Assembly (NCBI RefSeq): GCF_041051975.1
Contig: NZ_CP163435.1
Location: 9,640,501-9,704,500 of the forward strand
From: Streptomyces sp. R21
Lineage (GTDB): Bacteria > Actinomycetota > Actinomycetes > Streptomycetales > Streptomycetaceae
Length of the DNA: 64,000 bases
Reading direction: 5' to 3'
The notes under the pieces are model-generated. The model saw only the letters and a program-made list of their open reading frames with translations, searched no databases and was not told where the DNA came from. Position numbers and translations under genes: made by a program. The stretch's first letter is position 1; each line of letters starts with the position of its first letter. Positions 1 to 8,507 of the stretch are shown piece after piece.

Positions 1-144
1 CGCGTCGCCGTCCCTGGTGAACGTGGGGCCGCGGGCGATCAACTCCTTCGCGTACTGGTCCATGTAGGACCAGTGCTCTTCCAGCAACTCGTCGCGCAGC
101 GCCACGGAGTCGGGCCGATCACGGTGGTAGCAGAGAAACTCCAT
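1..144 (-). CDS. YciI-family protein (5' part only)
   Basis: The reverse strand opens with ATG at 144 and stays open to the window edge for 48 codons. The protein begins MEFLCYHRDR and continues with an EEHWSYMD segment typical of the YCII/DGPF fold, small dimeric ferredoxin-like proteins of mostly unknown function. The C-terminal half lies outside the window. No Shine-Dalgarno match stands out. Family assignment rests on the N-terminal pattern alone. Confidence 0.6.
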   Translation of the reverse strand, partial: MEFLCYHRDRPDSVALRDELLEEHWSYMDQYAKELIARGPTFTRDGDA

Positions 145-292
145 GCCGGCAGTCTTCACCACTGGGCAGCAGCGGGTCCTCTGCATTTAGGGGCGGCAGT
201 CGGCATGAGGCCGGCGATCCGGTCGGGGGACCGGCGTTCGGAGGGTGGCGAAATCCGGCGCGAGCAGCGCAGGAGGCTGCTAGTTTGCCGCA

Positions 293-946
293 GTGGATCT
301 CTTCTCACGGTCATGGACGGCGTTGCGAGCGGCGGTTGCCGCGCTCCGGGACCAGGACTTCGAGCGGCCGTCCGGCTGCACCGGCTGGCTCGTGCGGGAC
401 CTGGTGTGCCACCTGATCATCGATGCGCAGGACGTCCTGATCACTCTTGTGACCCCTGCCGAGACGGAACCGACCAGGGACGCGGTGACCTACTGGGACA
501 TCGTCGAAGTCCCGACAGGCGACGATCCGCTCGACGCGCTGACCGTCCGGCTCGCCGCCGCGTACGGCGACCCGGCGCTTCTCAAGTTCCACCTCGACGA
601 CGTCGGTTCGGCCGCCGGACGTGCCGCCGAACTCGCGGATCCGGGCGTCCGCGTCAGCACCCGCGATCAGGTCCTGACCGCGGGCGACTACCTCTCCGCG
701 TACGTCCTGGAATGGACGCTGCACCATCTCGATCTGATCGCGCACCTCCCGGACGTGGTGGAGCCGCCCGCCGAGAGCCTGTCCCGATCCCGCGCGATGC
801 TGGAGAAGATCGCCGGGGCCGCGTTCCCCGCATCGTTCTCCGACCAGGAAGCCCTGCTGATCGGCACCGGGCGCCGGGTCCCGACCGACGCCCAGCAGAC
901 CGAACTCGGTGAGCTTGCCGGGAAACTGCCGCTCGTCCTCGGCTGA
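293..946 (+). CDS. DinB/maleylpyruvate isomerase-like mycothiol-dependent protein
   Basis: A 217-residue protein. Its start (WTALRAAVAAL, then CTGWLVRDLVCHL) matches the N-terminal helix bundle of the mycothiol-dependent maleylpyruvate isomerase/DinB superfamily; a metal-binding His would be H40 in VCHL, and a second pair sits in WTLHHLDL. Known members use mycothiol as thiol cofactor for isomerisation, transfer or detoxification. The GTG at 293 is the only start, because an in-frame stop lies at 281; an AGGAGG-like site at 271 is rather far upstream. It stands alone and converges on the SDR gene. The substrate cannot be inferred. Confidence 0.75.
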   Translation: MDLFSRSWTALRAAVAALRDQDFERPSGCTGWLVRDLVCHLIIDAQDVLITLVTPAETEPTRDAVTYWDIVEVPTGDDPLDALTVRLAAAYGDPALLKFHLDDVGSAAGRAAELADPGVRVSTRDQVLTAGDYLSAYVLEWTLHHLDLIAHLPDVVEPPAESLSRSRAMLEKIAGAAFPASFSDQEALLIGTGRRVPTDAQQTELGELAGKLPLVLG

Positions 947-1024
947 GAGGTCCGGTGCGGAGAGACCAAAGATGCCGCGAGTGCGCCCTGTCCCAGGTGG
1001 GCGGGGCGGCGGGCGCCCGTTCGG

Positions 1025-1804
1025 CTACGACGTGGGGATGAAACCGCCGTCGATGACCAGGTCGCTGCCCGTGATGTTGCGGGCGCGGTCGCTCGCCAGG
1101 AACAGGACGAGTTCGGCGACTTCCTCCGGCTGGGAGAAGCGGCCGGTGACCATGGCGCCGGCCGCCTGGGCAACCACCTCGTCGGGGGCGACGCCGGAGG
1201 CGGCCGACAGGGCCGCGGCCACTCCGCCGCCGCCGAGCCACAGATCGGTCGCCACCGGACCGGGGCTGACGGTGTTGACCCGGATGCCCTGGGGACCGAC
1301 CTCCTTCGACAGCGCCTTGGAGAAGGCGACCAGGGCGGCCTTGCCCGCGCTGTAGTCGATCACCATGGGGTCCGGCAGGGTGGCGTTGACCGAGGCGATC
1401 GTCACCACCGAGCCCTGCCCAGCCGCCAGCATGAGCGGCAGCGCGGCCCGGGTGACCCGCACCGCGGTGAACAGGTTCAGGTCGACGACGCGCTGCCAGT
1501 CCTCGTCGGTCACCGACAGGAAGCCGCCGGTGCGGGCCGGGGCCGAGCCCACGTTGTTGACCAGGACATCGATCCGGCCGCCCGCCGCCGCGACCAGCCG
1601 TCCGGCTGCCTCGGGCTCGGCCAGATCGACGGGCACCCAGGTGACCGAGCCCTCCTTCACCAGCGCGTCGAGCTCGCCCGACGCGGAGCGCGACCCGGCG
1701 ATCACCGTCGCCCCCGCGCCCGCGAACGCCTTGACGACGGCCAGTCCGATCCCTTTGCTGGCACCGGTCACGACGGCGGTCCTGCCCTGCAGTTCCGTGC
1801 TCAT
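1025..1804 (-). CDS. SDR-family oxidoreductase
   Basis: A classical short-chain dehydrogenase/reductase of 259 residues. Visible features are the nucleotide-binding TGASKGIG near residue 14, the NNVG motif, a catalytic YSAGK, and a Ser in the preceding IAS strand. The C-terminal segment (GSDLVIDGGF) is typical of FabG-like oxidoreductases using NAD(P)H. The start ATG at 1804 follows AAGGAG at good distance; the longer open frame upstream reads against the divergent neighbour and is not used. It is divergent from an aldo/keto reductase, so the two may share a 184-bp control region. The substrate is unknown. Confidence 0.88.
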   Translation of the reverse strand: MSTELQGRTAVVTGASKGIGLAVVKAFAGAGATVIAGSRSASGELDALVKEGSVTWVPVDLAEPEAAGRLVAAAGGRIDVLVNNVGSAPARTGGFLSVTDEDWQRVVDLNLFTAVRVTRAALPLMLAAGQGSVVTIASVNATLPDPMVIDYSAGKAALVAFSKALSKEVGPQGIRVNTVSPGPVATDLWLGGGGVAAALSAASGVAPDEVVAQAAGAMVTGRFSQPEEVAELVLFLASDRARNITGSDLVIDGGFIPTS

Positions 1805-1988
1805 GGTCGTCAACTCCTTGTGGTCCGATGCACGGCGCATCGGCGGCGAGTCACTGGTGGGTTCACCGTAGGCGGGTGCTGCCGGTCTTGCTGCCGGTCC
1901 GTGCTGTCCGGCCCCGTTCGGAGCAGAAGACCTCCGAAGCGGACAGCGGCCCTCACCCGCCCCGCAACACATGTGCGAAACTCCCCCG

Positions 1989-2894
1989 ATGACCTCAGAG
2001 ACGATCACCGCGGATGCCGCGGGCAGCTGGAAACTGGGCGATCTGACCGTCAACCGGATCGGATTCGGGGCGATGCGACTGACGGGCAGTGCCGCCTTCC
2101 ATCTCGGCACGCCGAGCGATCGCGACCGGTCGATCTCCGTCCTACGACGTGCGGTCGAACTCGGCGTCAACCACATCGACACCGCCGCGTTCTACTTCTC
2201 CTCACTGCGCTCCGCGAACGAGCTGATCAACAGCGCACTGGCGCCGTACGCGGACGACCTGGTCATCGCCGCGAAGGTCGGCCCGTTCCGTGACTACGCG
2301 GGGGAGTGGGGCACCGCCGCGCGGCCCGAGGACCTGCGGGGCCATGTCGAGGAGAACCTGCGCCAGCTCGGCCGCGACCACCTGGACGTCGTATACCTGC
2401 GCCGTATGCGCCAGGAATCGATCGCCGAACACTTCGGGGCCCTGGCCGAGCTGCGCGAAGCAGGCCTGATCCGGCACCTCGGCATCTCCGACGTCCGGCC
2501 CGAGCACATCGCCGAGGCGCAGGCCATCGCGCCGGTGGTCGCCGTGCAGAACAAGTACGGCCTTGACGCCAAGAACACCGAGGCCGACGCCGTCCTGCGG
2601 ACCTGCGGCGAGCAGGGCATCGCGTTCGTGCCGTTCTTCGCCATAGCGGGCGAGGGCGGCGCGCGGGGCGCGGCCGGCAACCACGACGAGGCGGTGCTCG
2701 CCGTCGCGCAGGCGCACGGGGCCACGCCCGCCCAGGTCAGGCTGGCCTGGACGCTGCACCAGGGCCCTCACGTCCTCGCCATCCCGGGCACCGGCAATCC
2801 CGATCACCTCGTGGAAAACGTGGCGGCGGGGGCGCTGCGCCTCACCGACGAGGAACTCGCCCGCCTCAACACGCTTCACCAGCAGGGGGATTGA
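1989..2894 (+). CDS. Aldo/keto reductase
   Basis: A TIM-barrel aldo/keto reductase of 301 residues. The Asp and Tyr of the tetrad lie in HIDTAAFY and the Lys in VIAAKVG. The position that usually holds the catalytic His reads VVYLRRM, so His seems replaced by Arg, as in some actinobacterial subfamilies. GIAFVPFFAI and AIPGTGNPDHL are the usual C-terminal cofactor-binding segments. I start at ATG 1989; another in-frame ATG lies at 1971 and neither has a clear ribosome site. The gene is divergent from the SDR gene and ends just before a strong hairpin. Confidence 0.85.
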   Translation: MTSETITADAAGSWKLGDLTVNRIGFGAMRLTGSAAFHLGTPSDRDRSISVLRRAVELGVNHIDTAAFYFSSLRSANELINSALAPYADDLVIAAKVGPFRDYAGEWGTAARPEDLRGHVEENLRQLGRDHLDVVYLRRMRQESIAEHFGALAELREAGLIRHLGISDVRPEHIAEAQAIAPVVAVQNKYGLDAKNTEADAVLRTCGEQGIAFVPFFAIAGEGGARGAAGNHDEAVLAVAQAHGATPAQVRLAWTLHQGPHVLAIPGTGNPDHLVENVAAGALRLTDEELARLNTLHQQGD

Positions 2895-2901
2895 CCCCCG
2901 G

Positions 2902-2932
2902 GGGTCCCTGCCGAGCGTGTCGGCAGGGACCC
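2902..2932. terminator. Bidirectional hairpin terminator
   Basis: A perfect 13-bp inverted repeat, GGGTCCCTGCCGA, with a 5-nt loop sits between the convergent aldo/keto reductase and the kinase gene. It has no long U-tract, which is common in Streptomyces. It can serve both strands. Confidence 0.8.
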
Positions 2933-2954
2933 GTCGGTCAGCCCGCGTGTGCGC

Positions 2955-4805
2955 TCAGGAGTTGGTCACGTTGCGCCACACCGTCAGGTCCACGGTGATG
3001 TACTGGCTCGCGTCACCCCTGGGCGCGAAACCGCGCACGGTCACCAGGCCGTAGTGCCCCGAGCCGGTCTTCACGCAGATCCGGGACCCCGTGGTGAGCT
3101 TGTCCTTCTCGATGCGTGTGGTGTACCGGGTGTCGGCCTGGCAGGCGGCCAGCGTGCCCGGATCACCGGTTCCCAGCAACGCCATGGTGTTCTTGTTGCT
3201 GTTGGTGGTGACGCCGTCCCCGAGGACGATGTCGCTGTCGTATCCGAAGTCCCCTTCGTAGTTCACGTCCAGGTCCTCGGGATGCGGCGGCTCGTCGGCG
3301 AAGGTCACCGTGTAACCGGCAGGAATGTTGAGGTTCTTGTAATCGGAGCCCTTCGGCGCCGACGGGGCCTTGCTGGTTCCGGTGCTGCCGCTCGTTTCAC
3401 CGGCGCTCGGCGTTGTGCCGCCGGTCCGCGGCGCACTGCTCCGCCCGCTGTCCTTGGCGTTCGACGAGCTGTCGTCGGAGCCCTTGTTCCCCAGCATGTA
3501 CGCGCCACCGCCGATGAGCGCGGCGACGACCACGCCCGCGACGACCAGTGCGGCACGATTCAGCTTGCGGGGCGGCTGAGGCGACGTCGGCCCCGTCGGG
3601 TGGCCCCCGTAGGGCCCGGGAGCCGGGGCGTTCGGATAGCCGCCAGGAGCCCCGGCGACCGGATGGGTCGGATATCCGGCGGCCGGGGGGTAGGCATAGG
3701 CGCCCGCTGCGGCGGGAGGAGCAGCGTGCGGATGTACGGCCTGGGTCGGCGGATGAGTCGGCGGCGGCGTGTGCGGGGCCGCCTGCGTCGGCGAATAGGC
3801 CGGCGGGGTGTACGTGGCCGGCTGCGTCGGCAGGTGAGTGGGCTGCGGCGGCGGGGTCGGGGCGGCCGCCTGGGTGAGATCGGCGGCGTAGGAGGACGGC
3901 AACCAGCCGTCCGGGCGGCGCAGTGCCGGGTCCTGGGACGCCTGGCCGCACATTTCGATGATCCGGGCGGTGGACGGCCGTTGCGCGGGGTCCTTGTTGA
4001 GGCAGCCGGTGACGATCTCCCGCAGTTCGACCGGCAGTCGGGACAGGTCGGGCTCCTCGTGCACGATCCGGTACAGGACGGCGTGCGAGGGCCCGTCACC
4101 GAAGGCGGCGACCCCCATCGCGGCGAAGGCCGCGATCTGGCCGAGCGCGAATACGTCGGTCGCCGTCGTGCAGCTCTTCGCGGACGCCTGCTCGGGCGAC
4201 ATGAACGACGGCGTACCGACGCTGACACCGGTGCCGGTGAGTGCGGTGGCGTCGGCCGCACGCGCGATGCCGAAGTCGATGACGCGCGGCCCGTCGACCG
4301 CGAGCAGCACATTGGACGGCTTGAGGTCGCGGTGGACGATGCCCGCCTGATGGATGACCTGCAGCGCCTCGGCGATGCCGGCGACGAGCAGCAGTACGGT
4401 CGCCACCGGCATGGCGCCGTGTGAGGCGACCGCCGCGTGGAGAGAAGGCCCCTGGACGTAGGCGGTGGCCAGCCACGGCTGGGGACCCTCGGTGTCGCTG
4501 TCGATCACCGGCGCGGTGTAGAGGCCCTGCACCCGCTGCGCGGCCCGCACCTCCTGCTGGAACCGGCGACGAAAGTCCGGATCCTCGGCGAACTCGGGGC
4601 GGATCACCTTGATCGCCACGGGGCGCCCGCCAGGCGTGTAGGAGAGGTACACCTTGCCCATGCCGCCGGCCCCGAGCCGGGCGCTGAGCAGGTATCCGGC
4701 CACGGTGCGCGGGTCGTCCTCGGACAGCGGCTGGAACACCGCCGGACCCGCTGCCGGAGCGTCCGCTCCGCCGGCACGAACCGGTCCCTGCTGATGATCC
4801 GTCAT
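2955..4805 (-). CDS. Membrane Ser/Thr protein kinase with Pro-rich linker
   Basis: A PknB-like receptor kinase of 616 residues. The kinase domain (about 36-290) has the glycine loop LGAGGMGKV (44-52), Lys66, HRD at 158-160, DFG at 177-179 and SPE at 203-205, so it should be active. A Pro/Thr/His-rich linker (about 310-412) leads to one membrane helix (about 418-438). The roughly 175-residue outer part has no PASTA repeats; it is Ser/Thr-rich, then a folded domain with two or three Cys that may sense an unknown ligand. The ATG at 4805 is the first residue of the usual N-terminus. It appears to be a single-gene unit. Confidence 0.93.
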   Translation of the reverse strand: MTDHQQGPVRAGGADAPAAGPAVFQPLSEDDPRTVAGYLLSARLGAGGMGKVYLSYTPGGRPVAIKVIRPEFAEDPDFRRRFQQEVRAAQRVQGLYTAPVIDSDTEGPQPWLATAYVQGPSLHAAVASHGAMPVATVLLLVAGIAEALQVIHQAGIVHRDLKPSNVLLAVDGPRVIDFGIARAADATALTGTGVSVGTPSFMSPEQASAKSCTTATDVFALGQIAAFAAMGVAAFGDGPSHAVLYRIVHEEPDLSRLPVELREIVTGCLNKDPAQRPSTARIIEMCGQASQDPALRRPDGWLPSSYAADLTQAAAPTPPPQPTHLPTQPATYTPPAYSPTQAAPHTPPPTHPPTQAVHPHAAPPAAAGAYAYPPAAGYPTHPVAGAPGGYPNAPAPGPYGGHPTGPTSPQPPRKLNRAALVVAGVVVAALIGGGAYMLGNKGSDDSSSNAKDSGRSSAPRTGGTTPSAGETSGSTGTSKAPSAPKGSDYKNLNIPAGYTVTFADEPPHPEDLDVNYEGDFGYDSDIVLGDGVTTNSNKNTMALLGTGDPGTLAACQADTRYTTRIEKDKLTTGSRICVKTGSGHYGLVTVRGFAPRGDASQYITVDLTVWRNVTNS

Positions 4806-4943
4806 GACGCCCCCGAGGCTGGCTTTACCGACCGCTACGCACCGCTTGCGGCGTCGAGACTACCGAATCAGGCGGCACAGGCTTCCCTCTGGCCACAGCC
4901 ACACCGGATCGGCACAAGTCCGACCACCGTTCCCGCGCGGGCG

Positions 4944-6092
4944 TCATCGACTCAGGGTGCGCAGGGGGAACGCGACGGGCAGCGCGACAGCGACGAGGAG
5001 TCCGCTCGCCCACAGTGGGCCGAGGCTCCCGAGTGTGGTGCTGAGGGTGGTCGCGGCGACGAGAGGGCCGACGGCGGCGCCGACGTTGAGTGCCGCGGTC
5101 GCGTACGAACCGGCCATGGTGGGGGCTCCCACCGCCTCGTACAGCACCCGGGTGATCAAGGTGCTCCCCAGCGCGAACGACAGCGCGCCCTGAACGAACA
5201 CGAGAGGGAGCAGAGCGACCGGCTGATCGGCCAGGACGGCCAGGGCGGGCCAGCCGATGAGCAGGAGCGGTCCGCCCGCCGCGAGGACGAGGCCGGGGCG
5301 CTGGTCGGACAGGCGCCCGGCGACGCTGACCCCGACGAAGGAACCGGCGCCGAAGAGCACCAGGACGACGGGGATCCACAGCTCGCCCAGTCCGGCGGTG
5401 TCGGTCACGACGGGGGCGAGGAAGGTGAAGCCGGCGAAGGTCGCCGCGTTCACCAGCGCACCGAGCAGCATGACCAGGAGCAACCGCGGACACTTGAGCT
5501 GCGCGAGTTCCGATCCCAGTGCAGGCCGGTCAACGTCCTTCCGCGGACGGCGCGTTGGGATTCCTGTGAGGATGCCGACGGCCGCGGGCAGGCAGAGAAC
5601 GGCGATGGCCCAGAACGTGGCCCGCCAGCCGAGAAGCGTGCCGAGTACTGATCCCCCTGGGACACCGGCGATCGTGGCCACCGTCGTGCCCGACAGCAGG
5701 ACGGCGAGCGCTCGTCCCTTCTTCTCGGCCGGGACCAGCGCGGCGGCAGTCGTCAGCGCCACGGCGAGAAAGCCCGCGTTCGCCAGCGCCGCGACCAACC
5801 GGGTCGCGAACAGGATCGGGAAGCTCGACGTGGCAGCGCCCACGGCGTGGGCTGCCAAGAAGACCAGGACGCACCCGAGCAGGCTGGAGCGCCCTGGCCG
5901 GTTGCGGGTAAGCGCGGCCATCAGTGGGGCGCCGACGATCATGCCGATCGCGAAGGCCGAGGTGAGCGTGCCTGCTGACCCGACGGTGACGTCGAGGTCC
6001 GAGGCGATGTCAGGCAGGAGGCCGGCGAGCATGAACTCCGAGGTGCCCATGGCGAAGACCGCCATGGCAAGCAGGTAGAGCGCGAGAGGCAT
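4944..6092 (-). CDS. cmlR: Cmx/CmrA-type chloramphenicol efflux MFS transporter
   Basis: A 382-residue, 12-helix major facilitator protein. The start MPLALYLLAMAVFAMGTSEF and the downstream GLLPDIASDLDV strongly resemble the Cmx/CmrA/CmlR exporters of Streptomyces and corynebacteria, which pump out chloramphenicol with proton exchange. The sequence NRPGRSSLLG lies in the loop between helices 2 and 3. ATG 6092 follows CCGGAG at 7 nt; the frame is open further upstream but without family similarity. A leader of about 240 nt separates it from the thioesterase gene. The substrate is inferred from family resemblance; phenicol specificity is likely but unproven. Confidence 0.85.
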   Translation of the reverse strand: MPLALYLLAMAVFAMGTSEFMLAGLLPDIASDLDVTVGSAGTLTSAFAIGMIVGAPLMAALTRNRPGRSSLLGCVLVFLAAHAVGAATSSFPILFATRLVAALANAGFLAVALTTAAALVPAEKKGRALAVLLSGTTVATIAGVPGGSVLGTLLGWRATFWAIAVLCLPAAVGILTGIPTRRPRKDVDRPALGSELAQLKCPRLLLVMLLGALVNAATFAGFTFLAPVVTDTAGLGELWIPVVLVLFGAGSFVGVSVAGRLSDQRPGLVLAAGGPLLLIGWPALAVLADQPVALLPLVFVQGALSFALGSTLITRVLYEAVGAPTMAGSYATAALNVGAAVGPLVAATTLSTTLGSLGPLWASGLLVAVALPVAFPLRTLSR

Positions 6093-6216
6093 CGAGTGGC
6101 TCCGGGGTGAGGAGAAGCGCGAGAAGGTCGTCTCGTCACCGCGGTCAGCGCCCAGGCGCACACTCGTCCGGCCGTGGAAAACGGCGGGACGGCGGAATTA
6201 CGAACTCAGTGGTTCA

Positions 6217-6245
6217 GGGGGCTGACGGCGTGACCGAAAGCCCCC
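6217..6245 (-). promoter_or_regulatory. Hairpin in leader of the chloramphenicol exporter gene
   Basis: GGGGGCT and AGCCCCC face each other across 15 nt, about 125 nt upstream of the exporter start. A weak -10-like TAGCGT on the minus strand (6284-6279) would make a transcript of about 180 nt before the gene. Relatives of this exporter are known for drug-induced attenuation, so the hairpin could be an attenuator. This is inference. Confidence 0.3.
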
Positions 6246-6329
6246 ACCCTGTCCGACTCGGGGCTCGACATGGGCCGCACGCTATCCGACCGGCGCCTGC
6301 CGAAGCATCTGGTTTCCCGGCGGCCGTCG

Positions 6330-6824
6330 TCAGGACGCCGGAAGCGGAAACAGCATGCAGGTACTCGTGGCGTGGGCGAGGAGACGGTCGGTGCCGTCGA
6401 GGAGTTGGGCCTCGGCGAGGGCGGTACGGCGGCCGCTGCTGACCACCCGGCCGACGGCGCGGACCCTGCCGGTGTCGAGGGTGATCGGACGCAGGAACTT
6501 CACCGTCAGGTCGAGGGAGGTGTACGCCGTGCCCTGGGGGAGGGTGGACTGGACCGCGCACCCGGCGGCCGAGTCCAGCAGCGTGGCGTAGATACCGCCG
6601 TGCACGCTCCCGATGGGGTTGTAGTGCTCCTCGCCGGGCACCAGGGAGAACACCGCCCGCCCGTGCTCCACCTCGTCGAGGGAGAAGTCCACGGTGGCGC
6701 CGATCGGTGGACCGGGTATACGCCCGGCGACGATGTCCCGCAGGAACTCCAGACCCGTGCCCTTTCCTACGGCGGCGGCCGAGAGCGCCGGATCTTCCCA
6801 TTCGTACGTACGTGACCGGCCCAT
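6330..6824 (-). CDS. PaaI-family hotdog-fold thioesterase
   Basis: A 164-residue hotdog protein. The signature HGGIYATLLDSAAG holds the Asp that acts in PaaI-type acyl-CoA thioesterases, and YTSLDLTVKFLRPI is the usual second strand pair. These enzymes hydrolyse aryl- or acyl-CoA in the cytoplasm. The start ATG 6824 sits behind a GGAG-like run (GGAGGCGC). It is divergent from an HxlR regulator whose candidate operator overlaps this gene's -35 box, so the regulator may control it. The natural CoA substrate is unknown. Confidence 0.85.
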   Translation of the reverse strand: MGRSRTYEWEDPALSAAAVGKGTGLEFLRDIVAGRIPGPPIGATVDFSLDEVEHGRAVFSLVPGEEHYNPIGSVHGGIYATLLDSAAGCAVQSTLPQGTAYTSLDLTVKFLRPITLDTGRVRAVGRVVSSGRRTALAEAQLLDGTDRLLAHATSTCMLFPLPAS

Positions 6825-6858
6825 GCGGCAGCGCCTCCAGATCTGACTTCGTCCATCG

Positions 6859-6899
6859 AAGCTAGCTTTTGCCTCGGCTGACTGTCAATGATGAAGTCA
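6859..6899 (-). promoter_or_regulatory. Thioesterase promoter overlapped by candidate HxlR operator
   Basis: On the minus strand TTGACA (6888-6883) and TAGCTT (6864-6859) are spaced by 18 nt, a good sigma-70-type promoter. The -35 lies inside TGACT-N11-AGTCA (6879-6899), an inverted repeat located between the divergent thioesterase and regulator genes. A second repeat, CTTCG-N5-CGAAG, lies at 6847-6861 near the start site. Confidence 0.5.
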
Positions 6900-6908
6900 A
6901 GGGCTACG

Positions 6909-7385
6909 ATGGCTGCCATGAACTGGCTCGAAATGAGCACCGAGAACTGCACGGTTCAACGCACCCTCGACCTGGTCGGCGAGAAGTGGACGCTGCTGAT
7001 CCTGCGGGACGCGTTCAACGGGGTGCGCCGCTTCGACGACTTCCACCGCCATGTCGGGCTCTCGGAAGCGGTGTTGGCGGGCAGGCTCCGCAAGCTGGTC
7101 GAGGCCGGAGTCCTGGCGGCGGTCCCGTATCAGGAACGGGGCAGCCGGACCCGGAACGAATACCGCCTGACCGGCAAGGGCCGGGATCTGTGGCCCGTCC
7201 TTGTGGCGCTCAGGCAGTGGGGCGAGAGCTACGTCGCCGACCCCGAGGGCCCCGTCCTGGAAGTCAGGCACAGCGAGTGCGACGCCCCGGTGCGCGTCGT
7301 GGTCGAGTGCTCCTGCGAGCACGTCGCGCTCACCCCGACCGAGGTCACGGTCCGGCCGGGGCCTGCGGCCCGACCGTATGCCTGA
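6909..7385 (+). CDS. HxlR-family winged-helix regulator
   Basis: A 158-residue regulator of the HxlR family. ENCTVQRTLDLVGEKW carries the conserved N-terminal Cys that some members use for redox or electrophile sensing, followed by the winged helix (RFDDFHRHVGLSEAVLAGRL) and the basic wing. I start at ATG 6909, which follows AAGGG at 5 nt; ATGs at 6888, 6891 and 6918 are alternatives. The C-terminal 45 residues hold two further Cys (ECSCEH). It probably binds the intergenic palindrome and controls the divergent thioesterase and itself. Confidence 0.88.
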   Translation: MAAMNWLEMSTENCTVQRTLDLVGEKWTLLILRDAFNGVRRFDDFHRHVGLSEAVLAGRLRKLVEAGVLAAVPYQERGSRTRNEYRLTGKGRDLWPVLVALRQWGESYVADPEGPVLEVRHSECDAPVRVVVECSCEHVALTPTEVTVRPGPAARPYA

Positions 7386-7392
7386 GCGGGTA

Positions 7393-7420
7393 CGTGTGCG
7401 CAGAAGTCCATGCGCACACG
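7393..7420. terminator. Hairpin terminator
   Basis: A perfect 10-bp repeat CGTGTGCGCA / TGCGCACACG with an 8-nt loop begins 7 nt after the HxlR stop codon. It separates this gene from the convergent dienelactone hydrolase. Confidence 0.65.
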
Positions 7421-7466
7421 CGAGTTGAACCCTCCGGCCTCGTCACCCCCGAATCCCCGAATGACG

Positions 7467-7494
7467 GCCGAGCGCCGAGCGCCGAGCGCCGACC
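7467..7494. repeat. Four 7-bp tandem units
   Basis: Three copies of GCCGAGC and one GCCGACC lie in the convergent intergenic stretch. No function is suggested; this is ordinary slippage-type sequence. Confidence 0.6.
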
Positions 7495-7570
7495 CGTCAC
7501 CCACGGCCCGCCGTAGCGGGCAAGCAACCGCCAGCGTGCTTGTCCGTCACGCCAACCGTCCCGTATCGCC

Positions 7571-8281
7571 TCAGCCCAGCTGCTCGTGCAGGAACGCCAG
7601 CGTGCTCTGCCAGGCCTGCGCGGCCGACTCGGGGTCGTGCACCTCGGTGCGCCCGTCGTTGAAGAAGGCGTGCTGGGCGGGGTAGAGGCGCAGGTCCGCG
7701 GTGATGCCGGAGTCTCGCTGGATCGCTTCGCTCAGCTCCTCGAGCTTCTGAACGGGAATCGTCGTGTCGAGTTCGCCGTAGTGGCCCTGGACCTGGGCCT
7801 TGAGGTGGGAGAAGTCGGGCAGGTCGCCCTGGATCACGCCGTAGAACGGCACCGCGGCGGTGACGCGCGGGTCGGCCGCGGCCTGGTAGATCACGAAGCC
7901 GCCGCCCATGCAGAAGCCGACGGAGCCGACCGTCTCGGAGGTGACCTCGGGCAGGCCGAGGAGGTAGTCGACCGCGCCGGAGAGCAGTTCGACGCCGCTC
8001 GCGACCGGCAGGGCCAGCATCATCCGCAGGGCTTCGTCACTCTCATGGGCGACGTTACCGCCGTACAGGTCCGGCGCGAGCGCCACGAAGCCCTCCTGGG
8101 CCAGGCGGTCGGCGACGTCGGCGATGTGGTCGGTCAGGCCCCACCACTCCTGGATGACGATCACGCCGGGCCCCCGCCCGGCCGGCGGCAGTGCCAGATA
8201 GCCGTGCGCGGTGGCCCCGGCGCTGGGGAAGGTCACGTTCTGGTGCGTAGGGGCGCCGGTCGACTTCGGCTTCTCTGACAT
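7571..8281 (-). CDS. Dienelactone hydrolase family protein
   Basis: An alpha/beta hydrolase of 236 residues with the dienelactone hydrolase layout: VIVIQEWWGL near the start, the Cys nucleophile in GFCMGGG, and a C-terminal His in YPAQHAFFND. Dienelactone hydrolases open the lactone ring in chlorocatechol and related aromatic breakdown, though many family members act on other esters. ATG 8281 follows AGGAG at 8 nt; a longer upstream open frame is not used. No aromatic-degradation genes are adjacent, so the substrate is open. Confidence 0.88.
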   Translation of the reverse strand: MSEKPKSTGAPTHQNVTFPSAGATAHGYLALPPAGRGPGVIVIQEWWGLTDHIADVADRLAQEGFVALAPDLYGGNVAHESDEALRMMLALPVASGVELLSGAVDYLLGLPEVTSETVGSVGFCMGGGFVIYQAAADPRVTAAVPFYGVIQGDLPDFSHLKAQVQGHYGELDTTIPVQKLEELSEAIQRDSGITADLRLYPAQHAFFNDGRTEVHDPESAAQAWQSTLAFLHEQLG

Positions 8282-8507
8282 GGCACTCAACTCCTGTGGG
8301 GGGAAGCGCTCGATGGGGTGTGCCGAAGCGGGGCCCGGCATGATCCCCACGATGCCATGTGCGTCCCCGAAGCCGGCGGGCGGCTGGCCCGCACCGCCCA
8401 CGAGCCCCGACGCCGGGTGCCCGATCAGCCCGGAACGCGCTCGCATCACGACCTGGTCCACGGATGCCGTACCCTACGTGTTACGTATAACCCTCCGAGA
8501 GGTCCTG

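Noticed and set aside
1805..2182. N-terminal extension of the SDR protein by 126 residues
   Set aside because: It reads antisense to the aldo/keto reductase; the internal ATG has AAGGAG and the normal family start.
7467..7494. Short GCCGAGC repeats as a CRISPR or regulator site
   Set aside because: Units are 7 bp, adjacent and without spacers.
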